Source: Paraburkholderia tagetis (GTDB lineage: Bacteria; Pseudomonadota; Gammaproteobacteria; Burkholderiales; Burkholderiaceae). Taken from it: a DNA stretch of 64,000 bases. The DNA lies in NCBI RefSeq assembly GCF_022213065.1, contig NZ_JAKLJA010000031.1, positions 25,214 to 89,213 of the forward strand, given 5' to 3'. Each line of letters begins with the position of its first letter. Positions within the stretch are counted from its first letter, which is position 1. The translations under genes and the position numbers were made by a program. Positions 17,930-26,372 of the stretch are shown one piece after another. Below the pieces are notes generated by a model. That model searched no databases and had not been told where the DNA came from. It was given only the letters and a program-made list of their open reading frames with translations.

Positions 17930-18655
17930 GTGCTACGTAAAATTACGTGGGCGGCGCAGGCCACGGCACTTCTGCTGGCCTGCGCCCACCCAATGCAAGA
18001 AGCGGTGGCGAGTTCTTTCATCGCTAGCCCTGTCACATTCGATCTCACTCCGAATAAGCCAACGTCGATTTTGCGTTTGACAAACAATGGCGAAAACGAT
18101 CTTCGTTTGCAAGTACATGCAGTGAAATGGGGCACCGATGGGTACGACGAAACGCAAGTCGACACCGACGAGATAATTCTTAATCCGCCAGTGTTCACCA
18201 TCAAACCAGGTCAGCAGCAGTTCCTGCGGTTTGGTTTGCGCTCAGTCACGCAAACAGCCAAGGAGCAAAGCTATCGTTTGATTGTAGATGAAATACCGGA
18301 CGAAACATCGGTTGTAGAAAACCTTGGTATCCGTACAGCGCTACGAGTCAGCATTCCAGTGTTTATAAATCCGATGCAGAAAAATGAACGTGTCACATGG
18401 CATTTTGTCAAGAAAGACAACCGATATGTACTCGTGGCCGAAAATGGCGGAAATGTTCATATAAAAATAAATGGCTTCGTTATTGTTGATGGCAGCGGAA
18501 CGCCTGTATTTAGGAGCAGCAATCTGGCGTATGTTATGCCCGAACAACGGAAAGAGTGGCCTTTAATGATTAATCATAGTCTTGATCGAATTACATTGAA
18601 ACTAAATACTCAGACTGGGCAAAGTGACGAGGTACTCAGCAAAGAGGTTCAGTAA
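17930..18655 (+). CDS. Periplasmic fimbrial chaperone (CsuC type)
   Basis: A 241-residue exported protein. The N-terminus reads MLRKITWAAQATALLLACAH, then two Ig-like domains. Landmarks are VTFDLTPNKPTSILRLTNNG, the F-P-S-like strand FTIKPGQQQFLRFGLR, and YRLIVDEIP. It caps pilin subunits in the periplasm and delivers them to the usher. It starts 17 bases after the pilin stop and overlaps the usher start by 32 bases. Confidence 0.87.
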   Translation: MLRKITWAAQATALLLACAHPMQEAVASSFIASPVTFDLTPNKPTSILRLTNNGENDLRLQVHAVKWGTDGYDETQVDTDEIILNPPVFTIKPGQQQFLRFGLRSVTQTAKEQSYRLIVDEIPDETSVVENLGIRTALRVSIPVFINPMQKNERVTWHFVKKDNRYVLVAENGGNVHIKINGFVIVDGSGTPVFRSSNLAYVMPEQRKEWPLMINHSLDRITLKLNTQTGQSDEVLSKEVQ

Positions 18656-20945
18656 CGAGGTTGCATGCGGTCTACTGATTTCAGCGATGATGATGTCGAG
18701 TCTGCATGCACAAACGAATAGGCCAATCAATACGCCAGAAGTTATCGCTGTTACGATTAACGGCGAGGAGGTTGCAGATTTTGCGAGCGTACTCAGGACA
18801 AACGACGGGAAGATTTTTCTCTCTGAGAATTTGCTACCAAAAGTGCGTTTGAATATCGTCAACGCGGAGATTTTTACCGTTGATGGGAATGAATATTACC
18901 GCATTGATAACCTGCCAAATACACAGGTTACCTTTGACGACGCAACTCAAACGCTGCATATCGTTGCTAGCGGTCCGGCGTTTAACGCGACTACCTACAG
19001 TATCGGCGGACAGCAACGTCGCAATGTACAAGAACCAGCCATCGGTGGTTACTTGAACTATGACATGACGTACAGTAAAGCCTCCAATAACTATAATTTT
19101 GGTGCGTTGCTTGACGCAAATGTGTTCGGCATCTCCGGCGGAGAATTTGAAATCCGCGAGATATATCGACAAACTTCCGTAATAAACTCTCTTTACCGGC
19201 TCGACACCAAATACGTCAAGGATTTTCCCGATTCGGTTGCAACTTTGACGTTAGGCGATTCAAGCACAGTGTCAAGTAACTGGTCAAACCAGGTTTATTT
19301 CGGCGGGATACAATACAATACCAATTTTTCTATCCGTCCAGATATTATTTCAACACCGTTGCCGACGCTTTCGGGTGTTGCGCAAGCGCCATCAACCGTA
19401 AATATTTACGTTGACAGCGTTCTGCGTTCTTCAACCAATGTAAACACCGGTCCTTTTGCGCTTAGTAATGTGCCGGTTTTCACAGGGCAAGGCAATGTGC
19501 AAATGGTTGTGCAAGACGCATTGGGGCGTCAGCAGGTAATTTCCCAGCCTTTTATTAACAGCGCACTTATGCTGCGCGAGGGAACTCATGCCGAGTCGGT
19601 TGAGGCCGGATTGCTGCGTGAAAATTACGGTCTTGCAAACAGCCGTTACGCACAAGCTTTTGCTTCTGGAACGTATCGTGAAGGCTTCAAATATGCAACA
19701 GTTGAAACTCATGCAGAAGTCGCTGTTCGAGGTCAAGATCTTGGCGTTGGCTCAACCTTTCCCTTATTAAATTCCGTAATTTTGACTACCAGCGTGGCCG
19801 GAAGCACCTCAGAATATGGTTCTGGTGGGTTGGCCCAAGTGCAATTATCCCATCAGTCACGGTATTTTAGTGTTTCTGCTAGCGACACAGTCGCAACCAA
19901 GAATTACTGGCAGCTTGGTTACGGCAACGGTAACCGGCCGGCATCGCACGAGTTTATAGCGCAAGGAAGCCTGTCTCCATGGTCCCGCGTCTCCTTGTCC
20001 CTTAGCTATTTGAACGATGCAAATCGTGATTTGCCGAACATCAAAACGGTAGCAGCGGGCCTCACGTTTGATCTGCGGCACTATGGCAGTGTGTCGTTTA
20101 GCGTTAGCAAGGGGTTATCGAGCATACGCACGACAACAGCCGGTGCTCTGTGGGTTATTCCGTTCGGCCATCAATCAGTTGCGACGGGTCAGATTGACTT
20201 CGCTCCACACAATACGGTAGCAAATTTTGAAGTTTCCAAGACTCCGGATCTTGAGGGTGGTTGGGGTTATCGTGCTCGCACCACTGCTCTAAACGACGAC
20301 TCTCAAGACGTTGGTGTAACCTACCTGAGTAAGTTCGGGCAATTCGAACTTGATGCCAATCACATCGCTGGTCAGGTAAACGAGCAGGTTGACGCTACGG
20401 GTGGAATTGCTGTGCTCGGCGGTATTGTACGTCCGACACGGTGGATTGATAGCAGTTTCGCAATGGTCGAAGTCCCGCTTAAGCAAACCGTTGATGTGTA
20501 CTCGAATAATCGGGTGATTGGTCACACTGATGGGAGCGGCATTGCACTGCTTCCTAACCTAGTGGCATACGAAAACAACAGCATTCACCTTGACGACTCC
20601 GAAATCCCATTGGACGTTACTCTTGATCTTGCGGAACGTACAGTTACCCCGCCGAAAAAAGGCGGGTACTTGCTGAAGTTTGAGGCAAAGAAGGTGAGCG
20701 GTGCAACTATTATTTTGGTTGACGAACGCCATCAACCGTTACCCGCAGGTGCGGTAGTTCGCGTTGGTGATCAAGCAAGCGAGCAAATCGCACTAAATGG
20801 TGAAGTGTTTATGCCTGATATTGTACTGCCCGCCACTGTCACGGCAACTTGGGGTGCTATGCGATGCACTGCAAAGGCGCTTGCCCCTGCCTCGCAAATC
20901 GTCCTCCCGACCGTTGGTCCTTTTGTTTGCGTTGCGCAAAAATGA
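18624..20945 (+). CDS. Outer-membrane fimbrial usher (CsuD type)
   Basis: A 773-residue FimD/PapC-family porin usher of the archaic class. The order is signal peptide (to about 30), N-terminal chaperone-binding domain, beta barrel with plug (PTLSGVAQAPSTVNIYVDS), and a C-terminal CTD near residue 690 (GGYLLKFEAKKVSGATIILV). The GTG at 18624 gives a full signal peptide, so the 32-base overlap with the chaperone gene is accepted. Codon use is more AT-rich than in the replicon core, pointing to transfer. Confidence 0.88.
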   Translation: MTRYSAKRFSNEVACGLLISAMMMSSLHAQTNRPINTPEVIAVTINGEEVADFASVLRTNDGKIFLSENLLPKVRLNIVNAEIFTVDGNEYYRIDNLPNTQVTFDDATQTLHIVASGPAFNATTYSIGGQQRRNVQEPAIGGYLNYDMTYSKASNNYNFGALLDANVFGISGGEFEIREIYRQTSVINSLYRLDTKYVKDFPDSVATLTLGDSSTVSSNWSNQVYFGGIQYNTNFSIRPDIISTPLPTLSGVAQAPSTVNIYVDSVLRSSTNVNTGPFALSNVPVFTGQGNVQMVVQDALGRQQVISQPFINSALMLREGTHAESVEAGLLRENYGLANSRYAQAFASGTYREGFKYATVETHAEVAVRGQDLGVGSTFPLLNSVILTTSVAGSTSEYGSGGLAQVQLSHQSRYFSVSASDTVATKNYWQLGYGNGNRPASHEFIAQGSLSPWSRVSLSLSYLNDANRDLPNIKTVAAGLTFDLRHYGSVSFSVSKGLSSIRTTTAGALWVIPFGHQSVATGQIDFAPHNTVANFEVSKTPDLEGGWGYRARTTALNDDSQDVGVTYLSKFGQFELDANHIAGQVNEQVDATGGIAVLGGIVRPTRWIDSSFAMVEVPLKQTVDVYSNNRVIGHTDGSGIALLPNLVAYENNSIHLDDSEIPLDVTLDLAERTVTPPKKGGYLLKFEAKKVSGATIILVDERHQPLPAGAVVRVGDQASEQIALNGEVFMPDIVLPATVTATWGAMRCTAKALAPASQIVLPTVGPFVCVAQK

Positions 20946-21406
20946 AACTGCTTAAACTTGTTACGTTAATGTTGGCGGTATGTACTTGTGTAAATGCCGA
21001 CGCCGATCCAACTTGTTCAGTGACGGCGAGCGGAGTGGCGTTTGGAAATTGCAACCCACTCGCCAGCCAGAACTCTGACAGTACTGGTTCGGTCGGCGTT
21101 ACTTGTATTGGCTCGACAAGTGTGTCCTACACTATCGCTGCTTCAGCAGGGGCTGGCTCATATTCAACTAGGCAACAAGTGTCGGGGAGTCACACGCTCA
21201 ATTACAACATTTTTACTGATAGTAGTCGAAAGATGGTCTGGGGTGATGGAATTAGCTCAGGCACTAATGCAATTTCCGGAAGCATGATTGCGACGTCCAC
21301 TGGAGCGACTGAATCATACACTGTATATGGACGTATTTTTTCCGGTCAACAAACAGCGTGGGTTGGATCTTATAGCGATATATTGACCGTGACGATTGCG
21401 TATTAG
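20942..21406 (+). CDS. Second spore coat U domain fimbrial protein
   Basis: A 154-residue exported protein: signal peptide MKLLKLVTLMLAVCTCVNAD, then a single SCPU domain (PTCSVTASGVAFGNCNPL, ending WVGSYSDILTVTIAY). The ATG overlaps the usher stop as ATGA. The last gene of CsuA/B-type operons encodes the tip adhesin, but that protein usually has two domains and about twice this length. Here the tip protein, if that is its role, is reduced to one domain. Confidence 0.85.
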   Translation: MKLLKLVTLMLAVCTCVNADADPTCSVTASGVAFGNCNPLASQNSDSTGSVGVTCIGSTSVSYTIAASAGAGSYSTRQQVSGSHTLNYNIFTDSSRKMVWGDGISSGTNAISGSMIATSTGATESYTVYGRIFSGQQTAWVGSYSDILTVTIAY

Positions 21407-21971
21407 TTTGATGTGTTACTTAGACCACGACGGCCTCACCGGGATTAAGGGCGAACTTAGCTTCATTGTGCCATGGAAGGCTCGTTCATTCGCGTCAGAC
21501 CGGAATAGGTCGACGAACGTTCGCTTGCCATGTAGTGCCTCGACTGGATATGCAGAAGACTGAGTAGCCTGGGAGGCCGAGGACCAGACGCATCAGGAGC
21601 AAAGTTTCTGGTTATCCGTCTTACCTGAGCTGATCCAGTTTTTTAGCAGTAGTCTGAGTCTATTTTTTCTTGCCGTTTACTTGCAAAGTAGTGGTCGCGC
21701 AAATGCGCGCCGCGACAGCTCGCCTGGGGTGGGGATGTGTATTGAGAAAGATTCAAGGTGTTGAATCGCGTCAAGAAGGAAGGCGACACCCGCCAAGTGC
21801 CCTGAGCTAGAGGTTCGCAATACAAAGTCTGCCCGATGGTAGCAGCCGGTGTGTCGTCGCATAGACCCCCTAAGAATCGTGCGAAGGACCAAATTCCCTG
21901 TGGCGCAAACTGCGTTGTAGCGCAAGTAACAGGGCGCAGCCGAGTCAAGGGGAACGGGGTTGAAGGAGAAA
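21407..21971. other. Gap between fimbrial operon and small ORFs
   Basis: About 565 bases with only short antisense frames. No clear terminator was found after the fimbrial operon and no repeat was recognised. It probably contains the promoter for the small genes that follow. Confidence 0.4.
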
Positions 21972-22211
21972 ATGGTGGCTAGCGCAGAAAACTCTTTGCG
22001 TTTGCTGGTCGAAAAATGGCTTGCGCCCACTCCGGCTACGCCGGTTCGGGTGACCCGATTTACTCGCACACGCTCGAAACGGCGACGCTATGTGCGCGTC
22101 GAGGCGGTGGGACCGGCAGGCTCGCTTGCAATTTTCTTCTTTCGACACGATGACGGCACTTGGCGCGTGTTTCCGGCTGAGAGCGAACGTGCGGCGATGA
22201 GCGTTTCCTAG
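21972..22211 (+). CDS. Small conserved Burkholderia-type hypothetical protein
   Basis: A 79-residue basic protein starting MVASAENSLRLLVEKWLAPT and ending in an aromatic-rich stretch (LAIFFFRHDDGTWRVFP). The start is an ATG after AAGGAG. I recall proteins of this type on accessory replicons in the genus but know no function. It precedes another small ORF and the EAL genes on the same strand. Confidence 0.6.
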   Translation: MVASAENSLRLLVEKWLAPTPATPVRVTRFTRTRSKRRRYVRVEAVGPAGSLAIFFFRHDDGTWRVFPAESERAAMSVS

Positions 22212-22280
22212 CGTGCAATGTGATTAGGGTGTCTGCGGGCCACCTAACGCACGACTGTTCTACAGTGATTGGAGTCATCG

Positions 22281-22490
22281 ATGCTCGACAGATTCAACCA
22301 GGTCACGCCCGAATATGCGCGTGACCTGGACGCATGGGCGCGCGCGTGGTATGTGGAAGCCGCCGCAGCCGGCTTTATCAGCTCGCCCTACCACCCTGAC
22401 GCAGCGACCATAAAGCTTATGCGGGACTACTTTGTCGCCGGCCTGTGCCCCGCTGACGCCGCTGAGGCTTGCTTCGGACGGAAGCACTAA
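22281..22490 (+). CDS. Small hypothetical protein (69 residues)
   Basis: Starts MLDRFNQVTPEYARDLDAWA after GGAG at six bases. It is acidic and predicted helical, ending DAAEACFGRKH. It ends about 50 bases before the EAL gene. No family recognised; the pair of small ORFs plus EAL genes may form one accessory unit. Confidence 0.55.
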   Translation: MLDRFNQVTPEYARDLDAWARAWYVEAAAAGFISSPYHPDAATIKLMRDYFVAGLCPADAAEACFGRKH

Positions 22491-22543
22491 GGATCTTCGT
22501 TTTTCGCGTGCTAATCAGGCGGAGACCAGAAGCGAGGGTAAGA

Positions 22544-23338
22544 ATGGAAAACGCTGCAATTGTTCGAGAACGTGAAGAGAAGATGGCTCGCATACAGGGA
22601 GTCCTGAGAGGCGATGAGCCTTCTATCGTTTACCAGCCGATCTACTCGCTCGCTCCCCGCCGCATGGTGGGCCTGGAGTGCTTGTCGCGGTTCTCGTCCA
22701 CGCCGACTCGTGGGCCAAACCAGTGGTTTGCCGATGCCGACGAGGTTGGCATGGCCGTGCCACTGGAACTGAAGGCAATCCGCAAGGCACTTGCGGGTTT
22801 GTCGGCCGTTCCGGATTTCTATCTATCGGTGAATGCGTCACCGGAAACAATCTTGACCGGTGAACTTGAGGCTGCGTTTGCTGACATGGAGACCGATCGC
22901 ATTGTCCTGGAAATCACGGAATCTGCCTGCGTCTCCGACTACGAGAAACTGATCCAGGCGCTCGAACCACTGCGGAGCCGTTCAGTCCGGATTGCTGTGG
23001 ATGATGTGGGTGCGGGCTTCGCCAACATGCGACACATCATCAATCTTCATCCTGAGTTTATCAAGCTCGATTCGAGCTTGATTCGAGGCATCGATACCGA
23101 TGCCAGAAGACGCGCACTTGTGGCGGCGATGGTCTCGTTTGCCACCGAGACCGGCAGCCAGATTGTCGCGGAGGGGGTCGAGACGGCCGAAGAGTTGGAC
23201 GTGTTGAAGTCGCTCGGTGTCACAAGTGCGCAAGGATATTTTTTGGGTCGCCCAGTGCGAGCCGCCATCGCGGCCCGTCTGCTCGGAAGTTCCAGTGAGG
23301 AACGCCTCGCCGTTCGCACACAGCGGCGAGGTGCCTGA
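22544..23338 (+). CDS. Stand-alone EAL-domain c-di-GMP phosphodiesterase
   Basis: A 264-residue cytoplasmic protein that is almost only an EAL domain. Catalytic positions are preserved: Glu45 in ECLSRF (EAL variant), Asn97, Glu123 in LEITES, Asp153-Asp154 in DDVGAG, Lys174 in IKLDSS, and Glu210 in AEGVET. It should hydrolyse cyclic di-GMP. The start ATG at 22544 follows a GAGGGTAAGA stretch. With no sensor domain, its level is presumably set by transcription. Proximity to the fimbrial operon suggests control of adhesion or biofilm. Confidence 0.88.
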   Translation: MENAAIVREREEKMARIQGVLRGDEPSIVYQPIYSLAPRRMVGLECLSRFSSTPTRGPNQWFADADEVGMAVPLELKAIRKALAGLSAVPDFYLSVNASPETILTGELEAAFADMETDRIVLEITESACVSDYEKLIQALEPLRSRSVRIAVDDVGAGFANMRHIINLHPEFIKLDSSLIRGIDTDARRRALVAAMVSFATETGSQIVAEGVETAEELDVLKSLGVTSAQGYFLGRPVRAAIAARLLGSSSEERLAVRTQRRGA

Positions 23339-23403
23339 CAAAGCCAAGTGCGTTGCACGAACATAAAGAAGGATTTTTTGCAGTAAGCCAAAAGCGCAAT
23401 GCC

Positions 23404-24975
23404 ATGAGATCAGTTTATAAATCATCATTTCGCATAACTAAATTAATATTTGTCATGCTGTTTCTACTCGCCGCGTTGGAGCCTTCCGCGCACACGCGCA
23501 CGAGCCAAGATAGTGCAATCGGTGACATGAGTCGCCGCATCGCGACCTTCTTGCAAGGATTGTCGGAGATGATTGCTCCGACGCACGTTGCGCGTCTGCA
23601 ATTCGGCACCGTCTGCACGCTTCCCGTCGTGCTACCGGCACCCGCAACGCTGGCGGGGCCGGTCGCAGCCCCGATAGGGCAGGTGGACGCTCGCCAACTG
23701 CATTGCATTTCAATGCTCCCCCCGTTGGAGATTGGCGTCGGGGCGTTTGTCGGCGCGTCCGACACGAATGTGATTCCTGACGCATCCGTAGCAGTAAGCC
23801 CTCTTATCGTCGCTGAGCCCAGCGTGCCGTTTAGCATGGACGCGTTGGCCCCGGCGCCCGTGTCGGCGCCTGCTGGGGATGCTATCCAATCGGCGGCAAG
23901 GTTGCCGATGCTGACCGAATGCGGAGAGGGTCGCGCGTGTGCTGAGCGGGCCGTGCCTGTGCAGAACAAGGAGATATTTCCCGCCGAGCCGTCGTCGCAA
24001 GCGATCAGTGCACCTTCTTTCGATCCTTGGGCCGTGCGTTTGGGCGCCTACGTGTTGCTCGTTGTGGGGCTTCTTGGTCTTTTGGCCCTTGGATGTTGGA
24101 CGCTCTATAGGCGGCAGTTTACGCCGCAAGCAAGGCTCGTTCGCGCGGCAAAAAAGGGATTGAGACGTGGGGAATTTTGCCTGGAGTATCAGCCAGTGAT
24201 CCGTATCCGCACTGGCAAATGCGTCGGCATTGAAGCGCTGCTTCGTTGGGGTAATCTTGAATTTGGTCTGGGAGGGCCAGCGCACTTCATGAATCGTCTC
24301 GAACACAGCAAAGTAGTTGGCCCACTGACTCGATTCATGCTTGCTGCCGTAGCCCGCGATTTCGCCGAGTTAAGCGTTGCGAATTCGTTCTATATCTCGG
24401 TGAAGGTCTCCGCTGCTCAAATGTCCGCCGACAGCTTCGTATCAGACGTGCACGAGTCGGCCAATGGAATATTGCCCCGTCTGGTTTTGGAAGTAACGGA
24501 GAGCGATTGCGCGGACACCGAGTCACGGGTGCTGGAATCGTTGGCATTCTTGAGGAAAAATGGGGTTCGATTTGCGCTCGCTGGTGCAGGCTTAGGCCCG
24601 GTCAACTTCCGCTTGCTCAGGAACTTCGATTTCGATGTGATCAAGATGGACCGGCAGGTGCTCGCTCTTGACAGCGACGAGCGCGCGTCGCGCCTTGCGA
24701 CGATGGCAGGTGTCGCTCACGACGTAGGCGCCATGCTCGTGGCCGACGGAGTCGAAAGCGCAGCTCACCACCAGGCACTCCACGCCTCCAGAGCCGATTT
24801 TGGACAAGGTTTCTTTTACAGTCGCGCGCTGACTATTGCCCGACTGGAGGCATTCCTTGAGAGCGGTGGACCGTCACGTCTTGCGGTTCAGAGAAGGCGC
24901 AGTGCCGAACGAGGCGGTTCACTACGCCGGCACTCGCCTTCCGAGACTTCGAATTTGCAAGCTCGCCGGGTCTAA
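23404..24975 (+). CDS. Membrane protein with degenerate EAL domain
   Basis: About 523 residues: membrane helix (11-27), periplasmic region (about 28-210, Ala/Pro-rich with several Cys), second helix (213-233), then an EAL domain. EAL itself is present (277-279) and Glu363 (LEVTES) and Lys414 (IKMD) remain. The metal- and substrate-binding Asn is Lys334, both catalytic Asp are Ala393 and Gly394 (ALAGAGLG), and the late Glu is Asp448 (ADGVES). Hydrolysis is thus very unlikely; a c-di-GMP receptor or protein-interaction role fits. The start at 23404 puts the first helix at the N-terminus; an upstream TTG at 23353 is possible. Confidence 0.82.
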   Translation: MRSVYKSSFRITKLIFVMLFLLAALEPSAHTRTSQDSAIGDMSRRIATFLQGLSEMIAPTHVARLQFGTVCTLPVVLPAPATLAGPVAAPIGQVDARQLHCISMLPPLEIGVGAFVGASDTNVIPDASVAVSPLIVAEPSVPFSMDALAPAPVSAPAGDAIQSAARLPMLTECGEGRACAERAVPVQNKEIFPAEPSSQAISAPSFDPWAVRLGAYVLLVVGLLGLLALGCWTLYRRQFTPQARLVRAAKKGLRRGEFCLEYQPVIRIRTGKCVGIEALLRWGNLEFGLGGPAHFMNRLEHSKVVGPLTRFMLAAVARDFAELSVANSFYISVKVSAAQMSADSFVSDVHESANGILPRLVLEVTESDCADTESRVLESLAFLRKNGVRFALAGAGLGPVNFRLLRNFDFDVIKMDRQVLALDSDERASRLATMAGVAHDVGAMLVADGVESAAHHQALHASRADFGQGFFYSRALTIARLEAFLESGGPSRLAVQRRRSAERGGSLRRHSPSETSNLQARRV

Positions 24976-25331
24976 CCTGACCTGGACGACTGTAGAAGTC
25001 TGTCGGCAAACACTGTTAGCCATTCGATAAGTAGGCGTCGATCAGCACCTGATAACCGGCCCACGATGGTCAAGATGGCCTTCGCTTGGTCATCTTCCCT
25101 GTCGGAGGTTTCCGTCACCAATTGATCAAGTTTGCACCCGTAGATATCCGCCAACTCCGCCAAACGAACTACCGTTGGAATCGCAACGCCTCTCTCCATC
25201 CGAGAGATAGCTTCTTGCCCGATGCCGAGCCTTTCCGCGACCTGCTCTTGAGTGAGATTCGCCATCGTGCGGCGGTAGGCAATAGCTCTCCCCACAACTC
25301 GTGCCAGTGGCATTCGGTCATTCTCGTTCAC
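24972..25331 (-). CDS. XRE-family transcriptional regulator
   Basis: About 119 residues. The helix-turn-helix is LTQEQVAERLGIGQEAISRM, followed by VVRLAELADIYGCKLDQLV and a helical tail (LSGADRRLLIEWLTVFADRL). The start is taken as GTG at 25331, just after GGAGGTGAA. It is convergent with the degenerate EAL gene (four-base overlap). A palindrome in the upstream gap may be its operator. Confidence 0.8.
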   Translation of the reverse strand: MNENDRMPLARVVGRAIAYRRTMANLTQEQVAERLGIGQEAISRMERGVAIPTVVRLAELADIYGCKLDQLVTETSDREDDQAKAILTIVGRLSGADRRLLIEWLTVFADRLLQSSRSG

Positions 25332-25377
25332 TTCACCTCCGGTTAATTTGCCACCCGAATAGTGGCAATGCAACCTA

Positions 25378-25417
25378 TTGACATGAAGGGCGTAATAGGG
25401 TGTTATACACCTTATTA
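25378..25417 (+). promoter_or_regulatory. Promoter with overlapping palindromic operator
   Basis: TTGACA at 25378-25383, 17-base spacer, TGTTAT at 25401-25406. A 25-base inverted repeat (25393-25417) covers the -10 region: TAATA and GGTGT on the left, ACACC and TATTA on the right. It lies upstream of the XRE gene (minus) and the MocR-type gene (plus). Autoregulation by XRE is the simplest reading. Confidence 0.5.
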
Positions 25418-25646
25418 GGTGGCATAGTAAAGCGAACGATTGTACGTAAAAGTTGCCGGGCGAGGGCTATCAGGGCGGGTAGGTTCCGACCAAAGGGCTT
25501 GCGTCCGAAGCGAATCGCCGAAAGACGGCGGCTGACGACAGCCTTGAAACCCGAATTTCATTGACTGCGTCCACGCCCTGATCGATAGACGCTGGCAAAA
25601 GGCGAGGCAGTCATACGACCGCAAGGGTCATGACAGTGAATATATT

Positions 25647-26372
25647 ATGCGTTACAAGAAATTGGCGACGGAAATCGCAAGGCTTATTAAGCGCGGCGAT
25701 CTCGCCCCAGGTATGCGTCTCCCGTCTGTGCGGCAGGCGACCAAGTCATATGGTGTAAGCCCGGCAACCGTCGCGCACGCATATCAATCGTTGGAATCTC
25801 AGGGGCTGATTGAGACACGCCCACGTGCAGGGCATTTCGTGTCGAAGCTAGCGGGGCAGACATGGCCTGGACCGTCGTTCGTGAGAACGACCGAGGTCTC
25901 CCTTACGCCTGAAACAGACGATCTCTTATTTCACGTCCTCAGTTCGTTCACGACACCCGGTATCGTGCCGCTTGGCGCCGCGTTTCCGAGTCCGGCGATG
26001 TTCCCGTCAAATACGTTGGATCGCTCACTCGCGTCAGTTGCGCGGACGATGGGTGCCGGGGTGGCGTGCATGGAACTGTCTTCAGGTAACGAAGGTTTGC
26101 GCCGTCAGATTGCTCGTCGCTACATGGCTGCGGGGATGGCGGTTCCGATTGATGAAGTGGTCGTGACGGGCGGAGCGTTGGAAGCACTAACGCTTTGTGT
26201 GCAGACCGTAACGCGCCCCGGCGATGTCGTCGCAATCCAGGCACCGGCCTTCTACGCAACGCTTCAGATACTCGACAGGCTACGGCTGAAGGCTGTTGAG
26301 ATTCCCGTCCATCCGAAGGAAGGTCTCGATCTTTCGGCGCTTGCCGATGCACTTAAACAGCATCCAATTCGC
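25647..26372 (+). pseudogene. MocR/GntR-type PLP-dependent regulator, truncated by IS
   Basis: The N-terminal winged helix is intact (LIKRGDLAPGMRLPSVRQA, then SPATVAHAYQSLESQGLIET). The aminotransferase-like domain begins (GIVPLGAAFPSP, SSGNEGLRRQIARRY, VVVTGGALEALTL, PGDVVAIQAPAFYATLQI). The family has about 450-500 residues; here the sequence stops after about 242 at the IS end (26373), before the PLP lysine. The missing half is not found beyond the IS. Confidence 0.85.
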
